From positions 39,994 to 103,993 of the forward strand of contig JAIESQ010000073.1 in NCBI GenBank assembly GCA_019745975.1: a DNA stretch of 64,000 nucleotides, read 5' to 3'. Under the pieces are notes generated by a model that was given only the letters and a program-made list of their open reading frames with translations, had not been told where the DNA came from and did no database searches. The DNA is from Pirellulales bacterium (GTDB lineage Bacteria > Planctomycetota > Planctomycetia > Pirellulales > JAEUIK01). The translations under genes were made by a program, and so were the position numbers. Positions within the stretch are counted from its first letter, which is position 1. The number at the start of each line of letters is the position of its first letter. This document shows, one piece after another, positions 1 through 12,148 of the stretch.

Positions 1-1
1 C

Positions 2-2771
<2,770 letters not shown>

Positions 2772-2779
<8 letters not shown>

Positions 2780-4259
2780 TGTGCGGGGGTTTCTCAAGTA
2801 CAAGCGCGACCACTTTCACAAGGAGCCGGTCGCCGAGCGGCTGAAGCACTACCGTGAATTCCTCGAAGTGCTGCCGGCCGACGAACTGCAGCGCCAAGGC
2901 GCCCGCTGCATGGATTGCGGCGTGCCGTTCTGTCACACCGGCTGCCCGCTGGGAAACATCATTCCCGACTTCAACGATCTGGTGTATCGCGACCACTGGC
3001 GCGAGGCGCTCGCGCGGCTGCACGCCACCAACAATTTTCCTGAGTTCACCGGCCGCGTTTGCCCCGCGCCGTGCGAAGCGGCCTGCGTGCTGGGCATCAA
3101 CGAAGACCCGGTGGCCATCAAGTCGATCGAAATGTCGATCGCCGACCGCGGCTTCGACGAAGGGTGGATCGTGCCCGAGCCACCGGCCGCGCGTACCGGC
3201 AAGCGCGTGGCGGTGATCGGCAGCGGGCCCGCCGGCCTGGCCGCCGCACAGCAACTTAATCGCTCGGGGCACTGGGTCACCGTGTTCGAGCGGGCTGATC
3301 GCCCGGGCGGCTTACTGATGTACGGCATTCCCGACTTCAAGCTCGAGAAATGGCGCGTCTGGCGGCGCGTCGAACAGATGAAGGCCGAAGGAGTTGTTTT
3401 CGAGACGGGCGCCAACGTCGGCTTCAATGTTGCGGTCGAAGACTTGCGTCGTGACTACGACGCGACCTTGTTCTGCATTGGCTCGACTGCGCCGCGCGAT
3501 CTGCCGATCCCCGGCCGCGAGTTGCCCGGCGTGCACTTCGCGATGGAGTTCCTGCCGCAGCAGAACCAGCGGAATCAGGGGGACGAAATCCCCGGCGAGG
3601 TGTCGATCCTGGCGACCGGCAAGGACGTGATCATCATCGGCGGCGGTGATACCGGCAGCGACTGCACTGGCACGTCGAACCGTCACGGTGCGCGGAGCGT
3701 CACGCAATTCGAGCTGTTGCCCAAGCCGGCCGACCTGGGGGACTTTCCTCGTCGCACTGAGCGCCCCGCGAACACCCCTTGGCCGCTGTGGCCGGTGATC
3801 CTGCGCACCAGCACTTCGCACGAAGAAGGGTGCGATCGCCATTGGAGCCTCGCTACCAAGGAATTTCGCGCCGACGAACAAGGTCGGCTCACGGGTCTGC
3901 GCACGATCGAGATCGAGTGGATCGGCTCAGGCAATCCGCCGTACAAGGAGATCTCCGGCACCGAGCGCGACTGGCCCTGCCAGCTCGTGCTGTTGGCGAT
4001 GGGATTCTTGGGTCCCGAGCGCGGCGGCGCCATCGAGCAATTCGGCCTGGAGCTCGACCAGCGCGGCAATATCAAGGCCGGCGCCGATTATCAAGCGAGC
4101 GTGCCGGGCGTGTTTGCCGCCGGCGATGCCCGGCGTGGCCAATCGCTGGTCGTCTGGGCGATTCACGAAGGGCGCGAAGCGGCCCGCAATGTCGATCGCT
4201 ACTTGATGGGCACGAGCAACCTGCCGAGCGTGAACGCGGGAGATTACGCGTATCAATAA
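2772..4259 (+). CDS. gltD: Glutamate synthase small subunit
   Basis: This 495-residue beta subunit takes electrons from NAD(P)H through FAD and two 4Fe-4S clusters to the large subunit. The N-terminal region has the cluster cysteines ([17 protein letters not shown], then CPAPCEAAC). A first Rossmann motif [10 protein letters not shown] binds FAD and a second GGGDTGSDC binds the nicotinamide cofactor; [16 protein letters not shown] near the end is the usual FAD-contact motif. The start is GTG at 2772, inside the end of gltB, giving an N-terminus ([11 protein letters not shown]) typical of GltD; the ATG far upstream in the same frame would run through gltB and is rejected. Length is normal for the family. 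Confidence 0.96.
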
Positions 4260-4325
4260 AGCGTCTCGATTGCCGAGGAACTATGGCCTACTCGGCGATA
4301 TAGGAACTCGAAGCGAAGTCCCGGT

Positions 4326-4685
4326 TTATTCGAGTGGCAGGTAACATACCTGATCTCGGAGTTCGCTGGCATCGCAGGTCTCGTCAATCAGCAGCAGATC
4401 GTCAATAACGCGGCTGACGAGCGCGTCGCCGCGAAGCAAGAGCACACCTGGCATGTCCAGACCTCTCGCGATACGGTCCCATGCGTAAGCGGGCAGCGTG
4501 CGAAAATCCCGAGAGATCACAATCCGACCGTTGTCAGCCGCCCAAGCTAATACGCTGTCGTCAGATTGACTGCTGAGCCCAACGTCAATGGCGCGGACGA
4601 GATCAAACGGCCTGTGGCGGAGCAGGCTACGAATGAAATTCGTGCTCAGGTTCTCATCCGCCAGAAATCGCAGCGTGGCCGCTAT
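4326..4685 (-). CDS. DUF5615 family PIN-like protein, probable toxin with a non-ATG start
   Basis: The reading frame encodes a full DUF5615 protein of about 119 residues: an N-terminal LRFLADENLS motif, a central SDDSVLAWAADNGRIVISRDF, and a conserved C-terminus. The first ATG is at 4520, but starting there would delete the LADEN segment that carries the conserved acidic residues. Upstream, the only candidates are ATA at 4685, overlapping the stop of the partner gene as ATAG with GGAGG seven bases before it, or CTG at 4673. I infer the ATA. DUF5615 proteins usually pair with DUF433 partners as toxin-antitoxin-like modules, and a DUF433 gene lies directly upstream here. Toxicity is inferred from the family. 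Confidence 0.75.
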   Translation of the reverse strand: MAATLRFLADENLSTNFIRSLLRHRPFDLVRAIDVGLSSQSDDSVLAWAADNGRIVISRDFRTLPAYAWDRIARGLDMPGVLLLRGDALVSRVIDDLLLIDETCDASELRDQVCYLPLE

Positions 4686-5014
4686 TGGGGGGCCTCCGAG
4701 CGCCGTGCCCGGAGCCTCGCGCGCAAGCCGGCTTGCTTTCCAGCCGCCTCGACTTTCCGGACAACTTCTTCAACCGCAGCACTTCCGTCAGCCAAATATG
4801 CCGAAAGTTCATCCGGATGCCTGAGCATCCAGGCGATCACCGCATAGACGTCGGCTAGCGCCAAGCTCGGAAATTGCTCGACGATCTGCTCAGGCGTAGC
4901 GCCACCGTTCCACTCGATTGCCAACACATCGAGCGTCAAGCGCGAGTCGCCAATCCGCGCCACGCCATGGGCATCGAGCTTGATAGGAATCGTCTCGACC
5001 GGTTCGGTGGTCAT
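4682..5014 (-). CDS. DUF433 domain protein, probable antitoxin
   Basis: This 110-residue protein has the DUF433 pattern: an N-terminal beta-rich part with IGDSRLTLDVLAIEWNGGATPEQIVEQFPSLALADVYAVIAWMLRHPDEL. This segment is a small helix-turn-helix of the kind seen in VapB-like antitoxins. A charged tail (RARLRARRSE) follows. It precedes the DUF5615 gene and their coding regions touch, the usual antitoxin-first order. The ATG start at 5014 gives the family's usual length. DNA-binding autoregulation is likely by analogy but no operator was identified. Confidence 0.8.
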   Translation of the reverse strand: MTTEPVETIPIKLDAHGVARIGDSRLTLDVLAIEWNGGATPEQIVEQFPSLALADVYAVIAWMLRHPDELSAYLADGSAAVEEVVRKVEAAGKQAGLRARLRARRSEAPQ

Positions 5015-5105
5015 GGAAGCCGCCAGGACAGTGTCGCTACCGTTAAGCCGTCATAGCTATTGTACCGCGCGGATCGCGCGTCGGCTCATGCTGGCGCGCC
5101 GGCCT

Positions 5106-5276
5106 TTAAGCCGCCCGCTTCTTCTCTTGGCGGGCCGGCGGCCGCTCGAGTTTGAGCGTCGGCAGGTTGGCCAGCGTGCGTTCGATCCGCTCGTTCAATT
5201 CGTCGAGCAGACGGAGCACTTCGTCTTGGCGGCTTTCGATATCGATCGCCGTGCTGACCGGTTGCGACTGGCTCAT
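5106..5276 (-). CDS. Small coiled-coil protein, unknown function
   Basis: A 56-residue protein starting MSQSQPVSTAIDIESRQDEV, with a heptad-like central helix (VLRLLDELNERIERTLANL) and a basic tail (QEKKRAA). The ATG at 5276 is preceded by an AGGA nine bases away; the frame stays open for 38 further codons upstream, but those look non-coding. I do not recognise a family. It could be a small structural or regulatory protein, or a chance frame; the clean coiled-coil segment is the argument for it. Confidence 0.45.
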   Translation of the reverse strand: MSQSQPVSTAIDIESRQDEVLRLLDELNERIERTLANLPTLKLERPPARQEKKRAA

Positions 5277-5638
5277 GGGTGCAGGTTCCTGGAGGCCATG
5301 GTGTGCCAAGGGCCGCAGCAGGCTGCGACTGGCAACAGATATCCGAATCTCTTGCACCGGGCATCGGCTAGCCTCGGCGCGCGGATTCAACGTTGGTCGC
5401 CAGTCCCCTCAGGTCGCAATAAGCTGGGCAGAGCTTGCTGCCTAACGAACCTGGCGCGGCCGGCTGCCGGCGGCCAGCGGGCGTTCGGTCTTGCGCGAGC
5501 GCCACGGTTTAAACAACGCGCGGCGCCCGCCCACGCCTGCTGTTCGTCAGAAAATGCAAAAGTTAAACTCAAGTCGCCGCGCGATTCCGTCGCGACAAAC
5601 AGTCTTGATGGGCGCCGCCACCGCGAGCGGCAAGCACG
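5277..5638. other. 362-base stretch without a supported gene
   Basis: Overlapping short frames exist on both strands, but none has a ribosome-binding site and a recognisable product. It must contain the promoters for the minus-strand small gene and the plus-strand GTPase gene. I see no clear repeat or RNA gene in it. Confidence 0.5.
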
Positions 5639-6631
5639 ATGGCCGCCAATCTCACTCCGCAGTATCTGAAGGCCGAAGAAGCCTACCGCCGCGCCGCCAG
5701 CACCGAGGAGGAGCTGCGCGCGCTAGAGATCATGCTGCGCGAGATGCCGAAGCATAAGAGCTCGGAGAAACTCCAGGCCGATCTCAAGCACAAGATCAGC
5801 CGCGCCAAACATGAGCTGGAAGCCGAGCGCAAGCAGGGGCGTCGCGGCCACGCCGTGCGCATTCCCCGGCAGGGGGCCGGAACCGCGATCCTGCTGGGCG
5901 GACCGAACGTCGGCAAAAGCAGCTTGTTGCGCGCGCTGACACGGGCCACGCCAGAGGTCGCGCCCTATCCTTTCACTACGCGCACCCCCTTGCCGGGGAT
6001 GATGCCTTGGGAAGACGTCAGCGTGCAATTGATCGACACGCCGCCGATCACGGCCGACGTGCTCGAGCCGTACATGCTGGGGCTGATCCGCGGGGCCGAC
6101 CTGGCGCTCCTGCTGGTTGATCTGGGAAGCGACGACGGGATCGAGGCCCTGCAGGCGGTGCTCGATCGACTCGCGGCGACCAAGACGCGGCTGGCCCGCG
6201 AGTCGTCGCTCGATCCCGACGACGTCGGGTTGTCGTACACGCGGACGTTTGTGGTTCCCAACAAGATCGACCTGCCCGACGCGACCGTGCGGCTCGAGTT
6301 ACTGCACGAGTTGCTGCCGCTCGACTTTCCCGAGCACGTGATTTCGGCCGAGCATGGGACCGGGCTCGAAGCCCTGCGCGCGGCGATCTTCGCGGCGCTG
6401 GGCGTCGTGCGGGTGTACACGAAGTTGCCAACGCACAAGGAGCCCGACATGGAGCGCCCCTTCACGGTCCGGATCGGCAGCACGGTGCTCGACGTCGCCG
6501 AGCAGGTGCACAAGGACTTCGTGGAGAAGTTCAAGTTTGCCCGCGTATGGGGTACGCACGTCCACCCCGGCACGGTCGTCAAGGCGGATCACGTGGTGGC
6601 CGATCGCGACATCGTCGAATTGCACATGTAA
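5639..6631 (+). CDS. DRG/Obg-type GTPase with C-terminal TGS domain
   Basis: A 330-residue P-loop GTPase. An N-terminal helical segment (about 1-70) precedes the G domain: G1 GPNVGKSS at 88-95, G3 DTPP at 133-136, G4 NKID at 208-211. Residues 257-330 form a TGS domain (RPFTVRIGSTVLDVAEQVHKDF). This is the layout of the DRG (developmentally regulated GTP-binding) branch of the Obg group, with ribosome-associated roles inferred for the family. It stands 58 bases before polX and may share its transcript. The start ATG at 5639 fits the conserved N-terminal helix. Confidence 0.88.
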   Translation: MAANLTPQYLKAEEAYRRAASTEEELRALEIMLREMPKHKSSEKLQADLKHKISRAKHELEAERKQGRRGHAVRIPRQGAGTAILLGGPNVGKSSLLRALTRATPEVAPYPFTTRTPLPGMMPWEDVSVQLIDTPPITADVLEPYMLGLIRGADLALLLVDLGSDDGIEALQAVLDRLAATKTRLARESSLDPDDVGLSYTRTFVVPNKIDLPDATVRLELLHELLPLDFPEHVISAEHGTGLEALRAAIFAALGVVRVYTKLPTHKEPDMERPFTVRIGSTVLDVAEQVHKDFVEKFKFARVWGTHVHPGTVVKADHVVADRDIVELHM

Positions 6632-6689
6632 GCCCGGTCACTCGTCGGTCGCTGGGCGACAAGCTCTTTTCAAACGAAATCGCACGCGT

Positions 6690-8414
6690 ATGAACAACAG
6701 CGACGTTGCCGCCGCTTTCGACGAATTGGGCGACTTGCTCGAATTTCAAGGGGCCAATCCTTTTCGCGTGCGGGCCTACCGCAACGCCGCCCGCACGCTC
6801 AAGGACCTGGGCGAGCCGCTGGCCAAAATCGCCACCGACCCGGCCCGCAAGCTTACCGACATTGCGGGCATCGGCGATGACCTGGCCGAAAAGATCGGCG
6901 TGTTGTTGTCGACCGGCTCGCTGCCGCAGTTGGAAGAACTGCGGGCGCAAACCCCCGCCAGCGTGCTGGCCCTGATGCGTATTCCCGGGCTGGGGCCCAA
7001 GAAGGCGGCCGTGCTCTTCAACGAGCTGAAGATCCAATCGCTCGACCAGTTGCGCGCCGCGTGCGAAGCCCACCGGGTGCAAGAGCTCAAGGGCTTCGGC
7101 AAGAAGACCGAAGAGACGATCCTGGCCGGTTTGCCGTTGGCCAGCCAGGCCGAGGTGCGGATGTACTGGGCCGAGGCGGACGAAGTGGCCCAAGAAATCC
7201 TGCGGCAACTGCGGATGTGCAAGAGCGTCGAACAGTTGGAAATCGCCGGCAGCTACCGGCGGGGGCGGGAAACGGTCGGCGATCTCGACGTGCTGGCGGT
7301 CTCGTCGCAGCCGGGCGAAGTGATGGACGCGTTCGCGGCGCTCGAAGGGCGCGAAGCCACGCTTGCGCGCGGCGACACTCGCATGGCGATCCGCGTGGCG
7401 CGCGGCCTGCAAGTCGATCTGCGAGTGGTGCCGGCCGAATCGTTTGGCGCGGCGCTACAGTACTTCACGGGATCGAAGGCCCACAACGTCATCCTGCGCA
7501 GCATGGCCAAGGATCGCGGTCTGAAGATCAACGAGTATGGTGTCTACCGCGGTGAAAAGCGGATCGCCGGTGAAACCGAGGAAGAAGTCTACGCCACGCT
7601 CGATTTGCCCTGGTTTCCCCCCGAGCTGCGCGAGGCCCGCCAGGAGTTCCAGTGGGCTGCCGAGGGCAAATTGCCGAAGCTGATCGAGCTGGCAGACATT
7701 CGCGGCGACCTGCACATGCACACGACCGACACCGACGGGCGGGCCACGCTCGACGAAATGGTGGCCGCGGCACGCCGGCGCGGCCTGAAGTACATCGCCA
7801 TCACCGACCACTCGAAACGCGTCACCATGGCGCGCGGGCTCGACGGCGCGCGGCTTCATCAGCAATGGGACGAGATCGAACGCCGCAACGCCAAGCTCGA
7901 CGGCTTTCGGGTGCTCAAGGGGGTCGAGGTCGACATTCTGGAAAAAGGCGGGCTCGACCTCGCGGACGACGTGCTGGTGCGGGCCGACTGGGTTGTCGCT
8001 AGCGTGCATTACGGACAGAACCAGCCGCGCGAGCAAATCACCAAGCGGATCGTCGAGGCGCTCGAGAACCCGTACGTGTCGGCGATTGCGCATCCCACCG
8101 GGCGGTTGATCAACCGCCGCAAAGCGTACGAGGTTGATCTTGAGGCGGTATTTCAAGCGGCCCGTGAGCACGGCAAGTTACTGGAGCTCAATGCCAATCC
8201 GGCCAGGCTCGATCTCGACGACGTGGCCTGCGCCGCCGCCAAGCGGCACGGCATCCCGATCGTGATCTCGACCGATGCCCATAGCACCGAACAACTGGGG
8301 GTGATGCGATATGGGATCATCCAGGCGCGGCGGGGCGGGCTCACCAAGGCCGACGTGGCCAACACGCGGAGCTGGCCCGAAATGAAAAAGCTGATCGGGC
8401 GGAAGGGCGCGTAG
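6690..8414 (+). CDS. polX: DNA polymerase X family (PolX) with PHP exonuclease domain
   Basis: A 574-residue bacterial PolX: gap-filling repair polymerase fused to a PHP 3'-5' exonuclease. The N-terminus has helix-hairpin-helix DNA-binding segments (ITDIAGIGDDLAEKIG-like at about 56-71, IPGLGPKKA at 98-106). The nucleotidyltransferase signature GSYRRGRETVGDLD sits at 187-200, its two aspartates being metal ligands. The PHP domain starts with DLHMHTTDTDG at about 339 and continues through SVHYGQ and HPTGR to ISTDAHS. The in-frame extension back to 6354 overlaps the upstream GTPase gene and is rejected. Length is normal for the family. Confidence 0.95.
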   Translation: MNNSDVAAAFDELGDLLEFQGANPFRVRAYRNAARTLKDLGEPLAKIATDPARKLTDIAGIGDDLAEKIGVLLSTGSLPQLEELRAQTPASVLALMRIPGLGPKKAAVLFNELKIQSLDQLRAACEAHRVQELKGFGKKTEETILAGLPLASQAEVRMYWAEADEVAQEILRQLRMCKSVEQLEIAGSYRRGRETVGDLDVLAVSSQPGEVMDAFAALEGREATLARGDTRMAIRVARGLQVDLRVVPAESFGAALQYFTGSKAHNVILRSMAKDRGLKINEYGVYRGEKRIAGETEEEVYATLDLPWFPPELREARQEFQWAAEGKLPKLIELADIRGDLHMHTTDTDGRATLDEMVAAARRRGLKYIAITDHSKRVTMARGLDGARLHQQWDEIERRNAKLDGFRVLKGVEVDILEKGGLDLADDVLVRADWVVASVHYGQNQPREQITKRIVEALENPYVSAIAHPTGRLINRRKAYEVDLEAVFQAAREHGKLLELNANPARLDLDDVACAAAKRHGIPIVISTDAHSTEQLGVMRYGIIQARRGGLTKADVANTRSWPEMKKLIGRKGA

Positions 8415-8723
8415 CGGCGAAATCGTGGCACGGCCATCTTGGCCGTGTTAGTCATGGCTGGAACTCGTAGGGTGTGCGCAGCACACCAGTGTTTTGTCGC
8501 GAGATGCTCGCACGGCCGCTGAATAAACGTGGAATAGAGCTGGTGCGTTTCACGCACCCTACAGTTTCATGGGCTGGAAGCCCATGCCACGGCTTCTGAC
8601 CTTAGCACCGCTGATTTGACGCCTGCGCGGTGCCACCCCACAATGGCCGCACGAATTGGGCCGCTTGGGAGTGGCGCGGCTTGCGCGCCATCGCCCACAC
8701 GCTCGTGGGGAAGGAAGCACTTG
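8415..8723. other. 309-base intergenic region with repeat elements
   Basis: It holds a hairpin (CACGGCCA-tct-TGGCCGTG, 8429-8447), a 96-base inverted-repeat element listed separately, and a segment GGGCTGGAAGCCCATG around 8571 with another short hairpin. No gene is supported. The last ~20 bases carry the ribosome-binding site (AAGGA) of the MFS gene. Confidence 0.6.
8467..8562. repeat. REP/MITE-like intergenic inverted repeat, family A, copy 1
   Basis: The element begins GTAGGGTGTGC and ends GCACCCTAC, so its ends are inverted repeats. Inside each end is a hairpin: GGTGTGC-gca-GCACACC on the left and GGTGCGT-ttc-ACGCACC on the right. A second copy with the same ends and a shorter middle is at 28828-28901. 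Function is unknown; such non-coding repeats may be mobilised in trans by REP-associated transposases. Confidence 0.8.
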
Positions 8724-10079
8724 ATGTCGAAACGCGCCGCGTATGCGCTGGCGGTCTTGTTTGCCGTCAACACGCTGAACTTTTTTGACCGGCAGATTCT
8801 GGGGGCGGTCGGGCAGCCGATCGCCGACGAATGGAAACTGACCGACACGCAGCTCGGCTGGCTGGGCACTTCGTTCATTCTGCTCTATGCGGTCGTGGGG
8901 TTGCCGTTCGGCTTCCTGGCCGATCGCGCGAACCGCGCCCGCATTCTGGCGGTCGGGGTCTTCTTCTGGAGTCTGCTGACCGCCGCCTCGGGCTTCGCGC
9001 GGGGCTATTGGCAGTTGTTCGGATTGCGGATGGGAGTCGGCGTCGGCGAGGCGAGCTGCGCGCCGGCCGCCTCGTCGCTGTTGGGCGACTATTTTCCGGC
9101 CAGAGTGCGCGCGCGGGCGATGTCGGTCTTCATGATGGGGCTGCCGATTGGCATCGCGACCAGCTTTGCCGTCAGCGGAACGATCGCCAAGGAATATGGT
9201 TGGCGGAGCGCGCTGTTTGTCGCGATCGTGCCGGGGGTACTGTGCGCGTTCGCCGCGCTGTTTTTGCACGAGCCGGCGCGCGGCGGCAGCGAGGTACACG
9301 CCGTGGCGTCGCGGCGCCGCGAAGGGTGGGCCTTCATGCTGGTGCTTTCCACCCCCACAATGCGCTGGATCATCGCCTCGGGGGCCCTGCACAATTTCAA
9401 TATGTACGCGATCGGCTCATTCATCGCGCCGTTCCTCACGCGCACGCACGGACAGGACGTGAAGACCGCTGGCCTGATCGCCGCCTTTTGCTACGGACTG
9501 ATCGGCGTGCCGGGATTATTGCTCGGCGGTTTCGTCGGCGATGCCCTGCATCATCGTCGGCCCAATGGTCGCCTGCTGATCGGCGCGACTTGTTTGGCGC
9601 TGTCCGTGCCGATGGTCTATCTGGCAATCGGGCGCCCCGGCGGCGACACGCTCGGATTCCTGATATTCATGAGCGCCGGTTGCGGGCTGATGTACACGTA
9701 CTATTCGACGGTCTATTCGTCGATTCAGGACGTCATCGAGCCGGCCCTGCGCGGAACCGCGATGGCACTCTATTTCTTTGCGATGTACGTGTTCGGCGCG
9801 GCGCTGGGGCCCGTGGCGACTGGCTGGCTGAGCGAAACGCTCACCAGGCATTACGCTGAACTGGCAGGCGTCACGCAGTTCACGCCCGAAAACCTCTTGC
9901 CCCACCGCGCGGCAGGGTTGCACGCGGCCATGTACGTGATTCCGATTCTGAACATTGCGCTGGCGGTGGTGTTGGCTGCTGCGTCGCGCACCGTGGGAGC
10001 CGACGCCGAGCGACTTAATCACTGGATGCGAAACGCGGCGACCGACGAACCGGATTTAGTCACGGCCGCCGCGAGCTAA
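8724..10079 (+). CDS. MFS transporter, spinster-like
   Basis: A 451-residue major facilitator with about twelve hydrophobic segments. The first helix has [14 protein letters not shown], followed by [25 protein letters not shown], the loop 2-3 region characteristic of the family, then [26 protein letters not shown]. These segments match spinster-like MFS proteins. The substrate cannot be told from sequence. I chose ATG 8724 because AAGGA lies ten bases upstream and the first helix follows at once; the frame extends to 8616 but that part is not membrane-like. The 3' end overlaps the convergent aminotransferase gene by four bases. Confidence 0.87.
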   Translation: MSKRAAYALAVLFAVNTLNFFDRQILGAVGQPIADEWKLTDTQLGWLGTSFILLYAVVGLPFGFLADRANRARILAVGVFFWSLLTAASGFARGYWQLFGLRMGVGVGEASCAPAASSLLGDYFPARVRARAMSVFMMGLPIGIATSFAVSGTIAKEYGWRSALFVAIVPGVLCAFAALFLHEPARGGSEVHAVASRRREGWAFMLVLSTPTMRWIIASGALHNFNMYAIGSFIAPFLTRTHGQDVKTAGLIAAFCYGLIGVPGLLLGGFVGDALHHRRPNGRLLIGATCLALSVPMVYLAIGRPGGDTLGFLIFMSAGCGLMYTYYSTVYSSIQDVIEPALRGTAMALYFFAMYVFGAALGPVATGWLSETLTRHYAELAGVTQFTPENLLPHRAAGLHAAMYVIPILNIALAVVLAAASRTVGADAERLNHWMRNAATDEPDLVTAAAS

Positions 10080-11338
10080 ATCGAGCTGCTCGTGGCGTAC
10101 ACCCCATTGGCCGCGGCCAGGCTCGCGCCGTGCGCGAACTTGTAGCCTTGCTCCGCCAGAATCTGCTCCAGCGCGCCCAGGAAGGTAATCACGCTCGTGG
10201 CCCGCGAGCCGTGCCCCATCAGCCCGATGCGCCACACCTTGCCTTTGAAATCGCCGAGCCCGCCGCCGATCTCGATACCGAACCGCTCGAGCAGGGCCGT
10301 GCGCACCGCCGCGTCGTTCACCCCGTCGGGCACGCGCACGGCGTTGAGCATCGGCAGCAAGTGCCCCTCGGCGGCCGCGTAAGTGATGCCCATCGCCGCC
10401 AGCCCGGCCCGCAGCGCTTGGTGATTGAGCGCATGGCGGGCGTAGCAGTGCTCAAGCCCTTCCTCGTGCACGAGCCGTAGCGCCTCGTAGAGGGCATAGG
10501 TCATGTTGATCGGCGCCGTGTGATGGTAGACGCGCTCACTCCCCCAGTACTTGGCCAGCATCGAGACATCGAGATACCAGCTCGCGACCCTGGTCTGGCG
10601 GCCCAGCACGACCTCCATCGCCCGCGGGCCGAACGAGACCGGGGCCAGTCCCGGCGGGCAGCTCAGGCACTTCTGCGTGCCCGAGTAAATGGCGTCGATC
10701 TCCCAGCGATCGACTTCGACCGGCACGCCGCCGAGCGACGTCACGGCATCCACCAACAAGAGCGCGCCGGCATCGTGCACGAGGTTGGCGATTTCGGGGA
10801 TCGGCTGCCAGGCCCCGGTTGAGGTCTCGGCCATCACGATGCCTACCACTTTGGGTCGAGCCAGCGCCAGGGCGTCTTTCAGATGCGAAGGATCGAACAC
10901 CTCGCCCCAGGGGCGATCGACTTTGGTCACCCGCGCGCCGGCGCGCTGGGCAACGTCGACCATGCGGCCGCCGAACACTCCGTTGACGCATACCAGCATC
11001 GAATCGCCCGGCTCGATCAGGTTGACGACGGTCGCTTCCATACCGGCCGAGCCGGTGCCGCTGATCGCCAGGGTCATCTCGTTGGTGGTCGAGAAGAGCC
11101 GGCGCAGCATCTGCTGCATCTCGTTCATCAACTTCAAGTAGTAGGGGTCGAGATGGCCGACCGTCGGCGCGGCCAGCGCCTGCAGCACGCGCGGATGGAC
11201 GGGGCTGGGACCAGGGCCCAACAGCAACCTCAGCGGTGGTTCGAGCGGCGGCGCGGCGGCAGTGCTCTCCGTGGTGGCCGCTGCCAACTTGTTGGCAGTT
11301 GCGGGGGCGAATTTCGTGGCCGGTGCGTTGGCGGTCAT
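10076..11338 (-). CDS. Class V aminotransferase (alanine-glyoxylate / serine-pyruvate type)
   Basis: A 420-residue PLP-dependent enzyme of the AGT/SPT group. After an unusual Ala/Thr-rich N-terminal extension of about 35 residues come the conserved [26 protein letters not shown] (cofactor phosphate region), [16 protein letters not shown] with the PLP-ring aspartate, and [13 protein letters not shown] with the Schiff-base lysine K223. It probably transfers amino groups between alanine or serine and glyoxylate or pyruvate; exact substrate not provable. The start has no obvious ribosome-binding site, but the next Met is at residue 71, inside the fold. Confidence 0.9.
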   Translation of the reverse strand: MTANAPATKFAPATANKLAAATTESTAAAPPLEPPLRLLLGPGPSPVHPRVLQALAAPTVGHLDPYYLKLMNEMQQMLRRLFSTTNEMTLAISGTGSAGMEATVVNLIEPGDSMLVCVNGVFGGRMVDVAQRAGARVTKVDRPWGEVFDPSHLKDALALARPKVVGIVMAETSTGAWQPIPEIANLVHDAGALLLVDAVTSLGGVPVEVDRWEIDAIYSGTQKCLSCPPGLAPVSFGPRAMEVVLGRQTRVASWYLDVSMLAKYWGSERVYHHTAPINMTYALYEALRLVHEEGLEHCYARHALNHQALRAGLAAMGITYAAAEGHLLPMLNAVRVPDGVNDAAVRTALLERFGIEIGGGLGDFKGKVWRIGLMGHGSRATSVITFLGALEQILAEQGYKFAHGASLAAANGVYATSSSI

Positions 11339-11375
11339 TGGTGTGCGAAGACTCGAGTCAGGGAATCGAAATTCT

Positions 11376-11429
11376 GTAGCCGGCCTCAGAGAGGCCGGTC
11401 TTTTTTCCGGGGTCGGTGACCCCGGCTAC
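11376..11429. repeat. Paired-hairpin intergenic repeat, family B, copy 1
   Basis: Two GC-rich hairpins, CCGGCCTC-aga-GAGGCCGG and CCGGGGTC-ggt-GACCCCGG, separated by TCTTTTTT, bounded by GTAGCCGG and its complement CCGGCTAC. A degenerate copy lies at 29485-29548. The first hairpin plus T-run could end transcription on the + strand, but both flanking genes are on the - strand, so a repeat-element origin explains it better. Confidence 0.75.
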
Positions 11430-11445
11430 AACTCGTAAACGTGTG

Positions 11446-12039
11446 CTAGGCGTCGGGCCCCGTTTCGCGCACCAGCTTGCTGATTTCTTTGAACTCGGGG
11501 GCGGCCGAATCCTGGCACCACTCGAACATGGCGGCCTCGACGGTGGTGAGCACCACGCCAGCCGATTCCATCCGGCGCAGCGCCGTCTGGTAGTCGATGG
11601 CATATCGCGAACCGACGGCGTCGACCGGCAAGTACACGCGGTAGCCAGCCGCCAACAGGTCGTAGGCCGATTGCTGAATGCAGACATGCGCTTCCATGCC
11701 AGCCAGGCAGACGCGGTTGATTCCCTGCTCGGCAAGCTGCCTGCTGACTCCCCGGCAGCCGGCCGAACTGAACGCGGTCTTGGCTTCGCACGGCCCGACG
11801 AGTTCTGCCAGTTCGGCGACGGTGCCGCCGAGCCCTTGCGGATATTGCTCGGTCCCCAGCACTGGCACACCCAGCAGCTTGGCGGCCCGCACGAACCGGC
11901 CGACGTTCCAGATCAACCGCTGGTGGCCCGGCAGCAGGCGGACGAGTTTCTCTTGAACGTCGACGACTAACAGCGCCGTGTCGTCGCGCGACATCAGTTC
12001 GGGGCTGCGGACGGCCGCCTCGGCGGATGCTTCCTTCAT
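11446..12039 (-). CDS. Isochorismatase-fold cysteine hydrolase
   Basis: A 197-residue member of the isochorismatase-like hydrolase family. The likely catalytic triad is visible: D27 in LLVVDVQEK, K87 in CEAKTAF, C120 in GMEAHVCIQQSA. The family includes isochorismatase, nicotinamidase and ribonuclease-unrelated amidohydrolases such as YcaC; the GTEQYPQGLGGTV segment resembles the YcaC-like group. Substrate unknown. An internal Met16 is an alternative start. It is followed by the family B repeat and lies upstream of the aminotransferase on the same strand, 107 bases away. Confidence 0.88.
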   Translation of the reverse strand: MKEASAEAAVRSPELMSRDDTALLVVDVQEKLVRLLPGHQRLIWNVGRFVRAAKLLGVPVLGTEQYPQGLGGTVAELAELVGPCEAKTAFSSAGCRGVSRQLAEQGINRVCLAGMEAHVCIQQSAYDLLAAGYRVYLPVDAVGSRYAIDYQTALRRMESAGVVLTTVEAAMFEWCQDSAAPEFKEISKLVRETGPDA

Positions 12040-12148
12040 ACGCCGATCATAGCCGATTCGCCGGCCCGAACGCCATGAGGGCAGCAGACCAGATGCCTCA
12101 GCCTGGTTCCGGCACGACCGTCGAGCACTTCCGGACCGCGCGGGGCGT

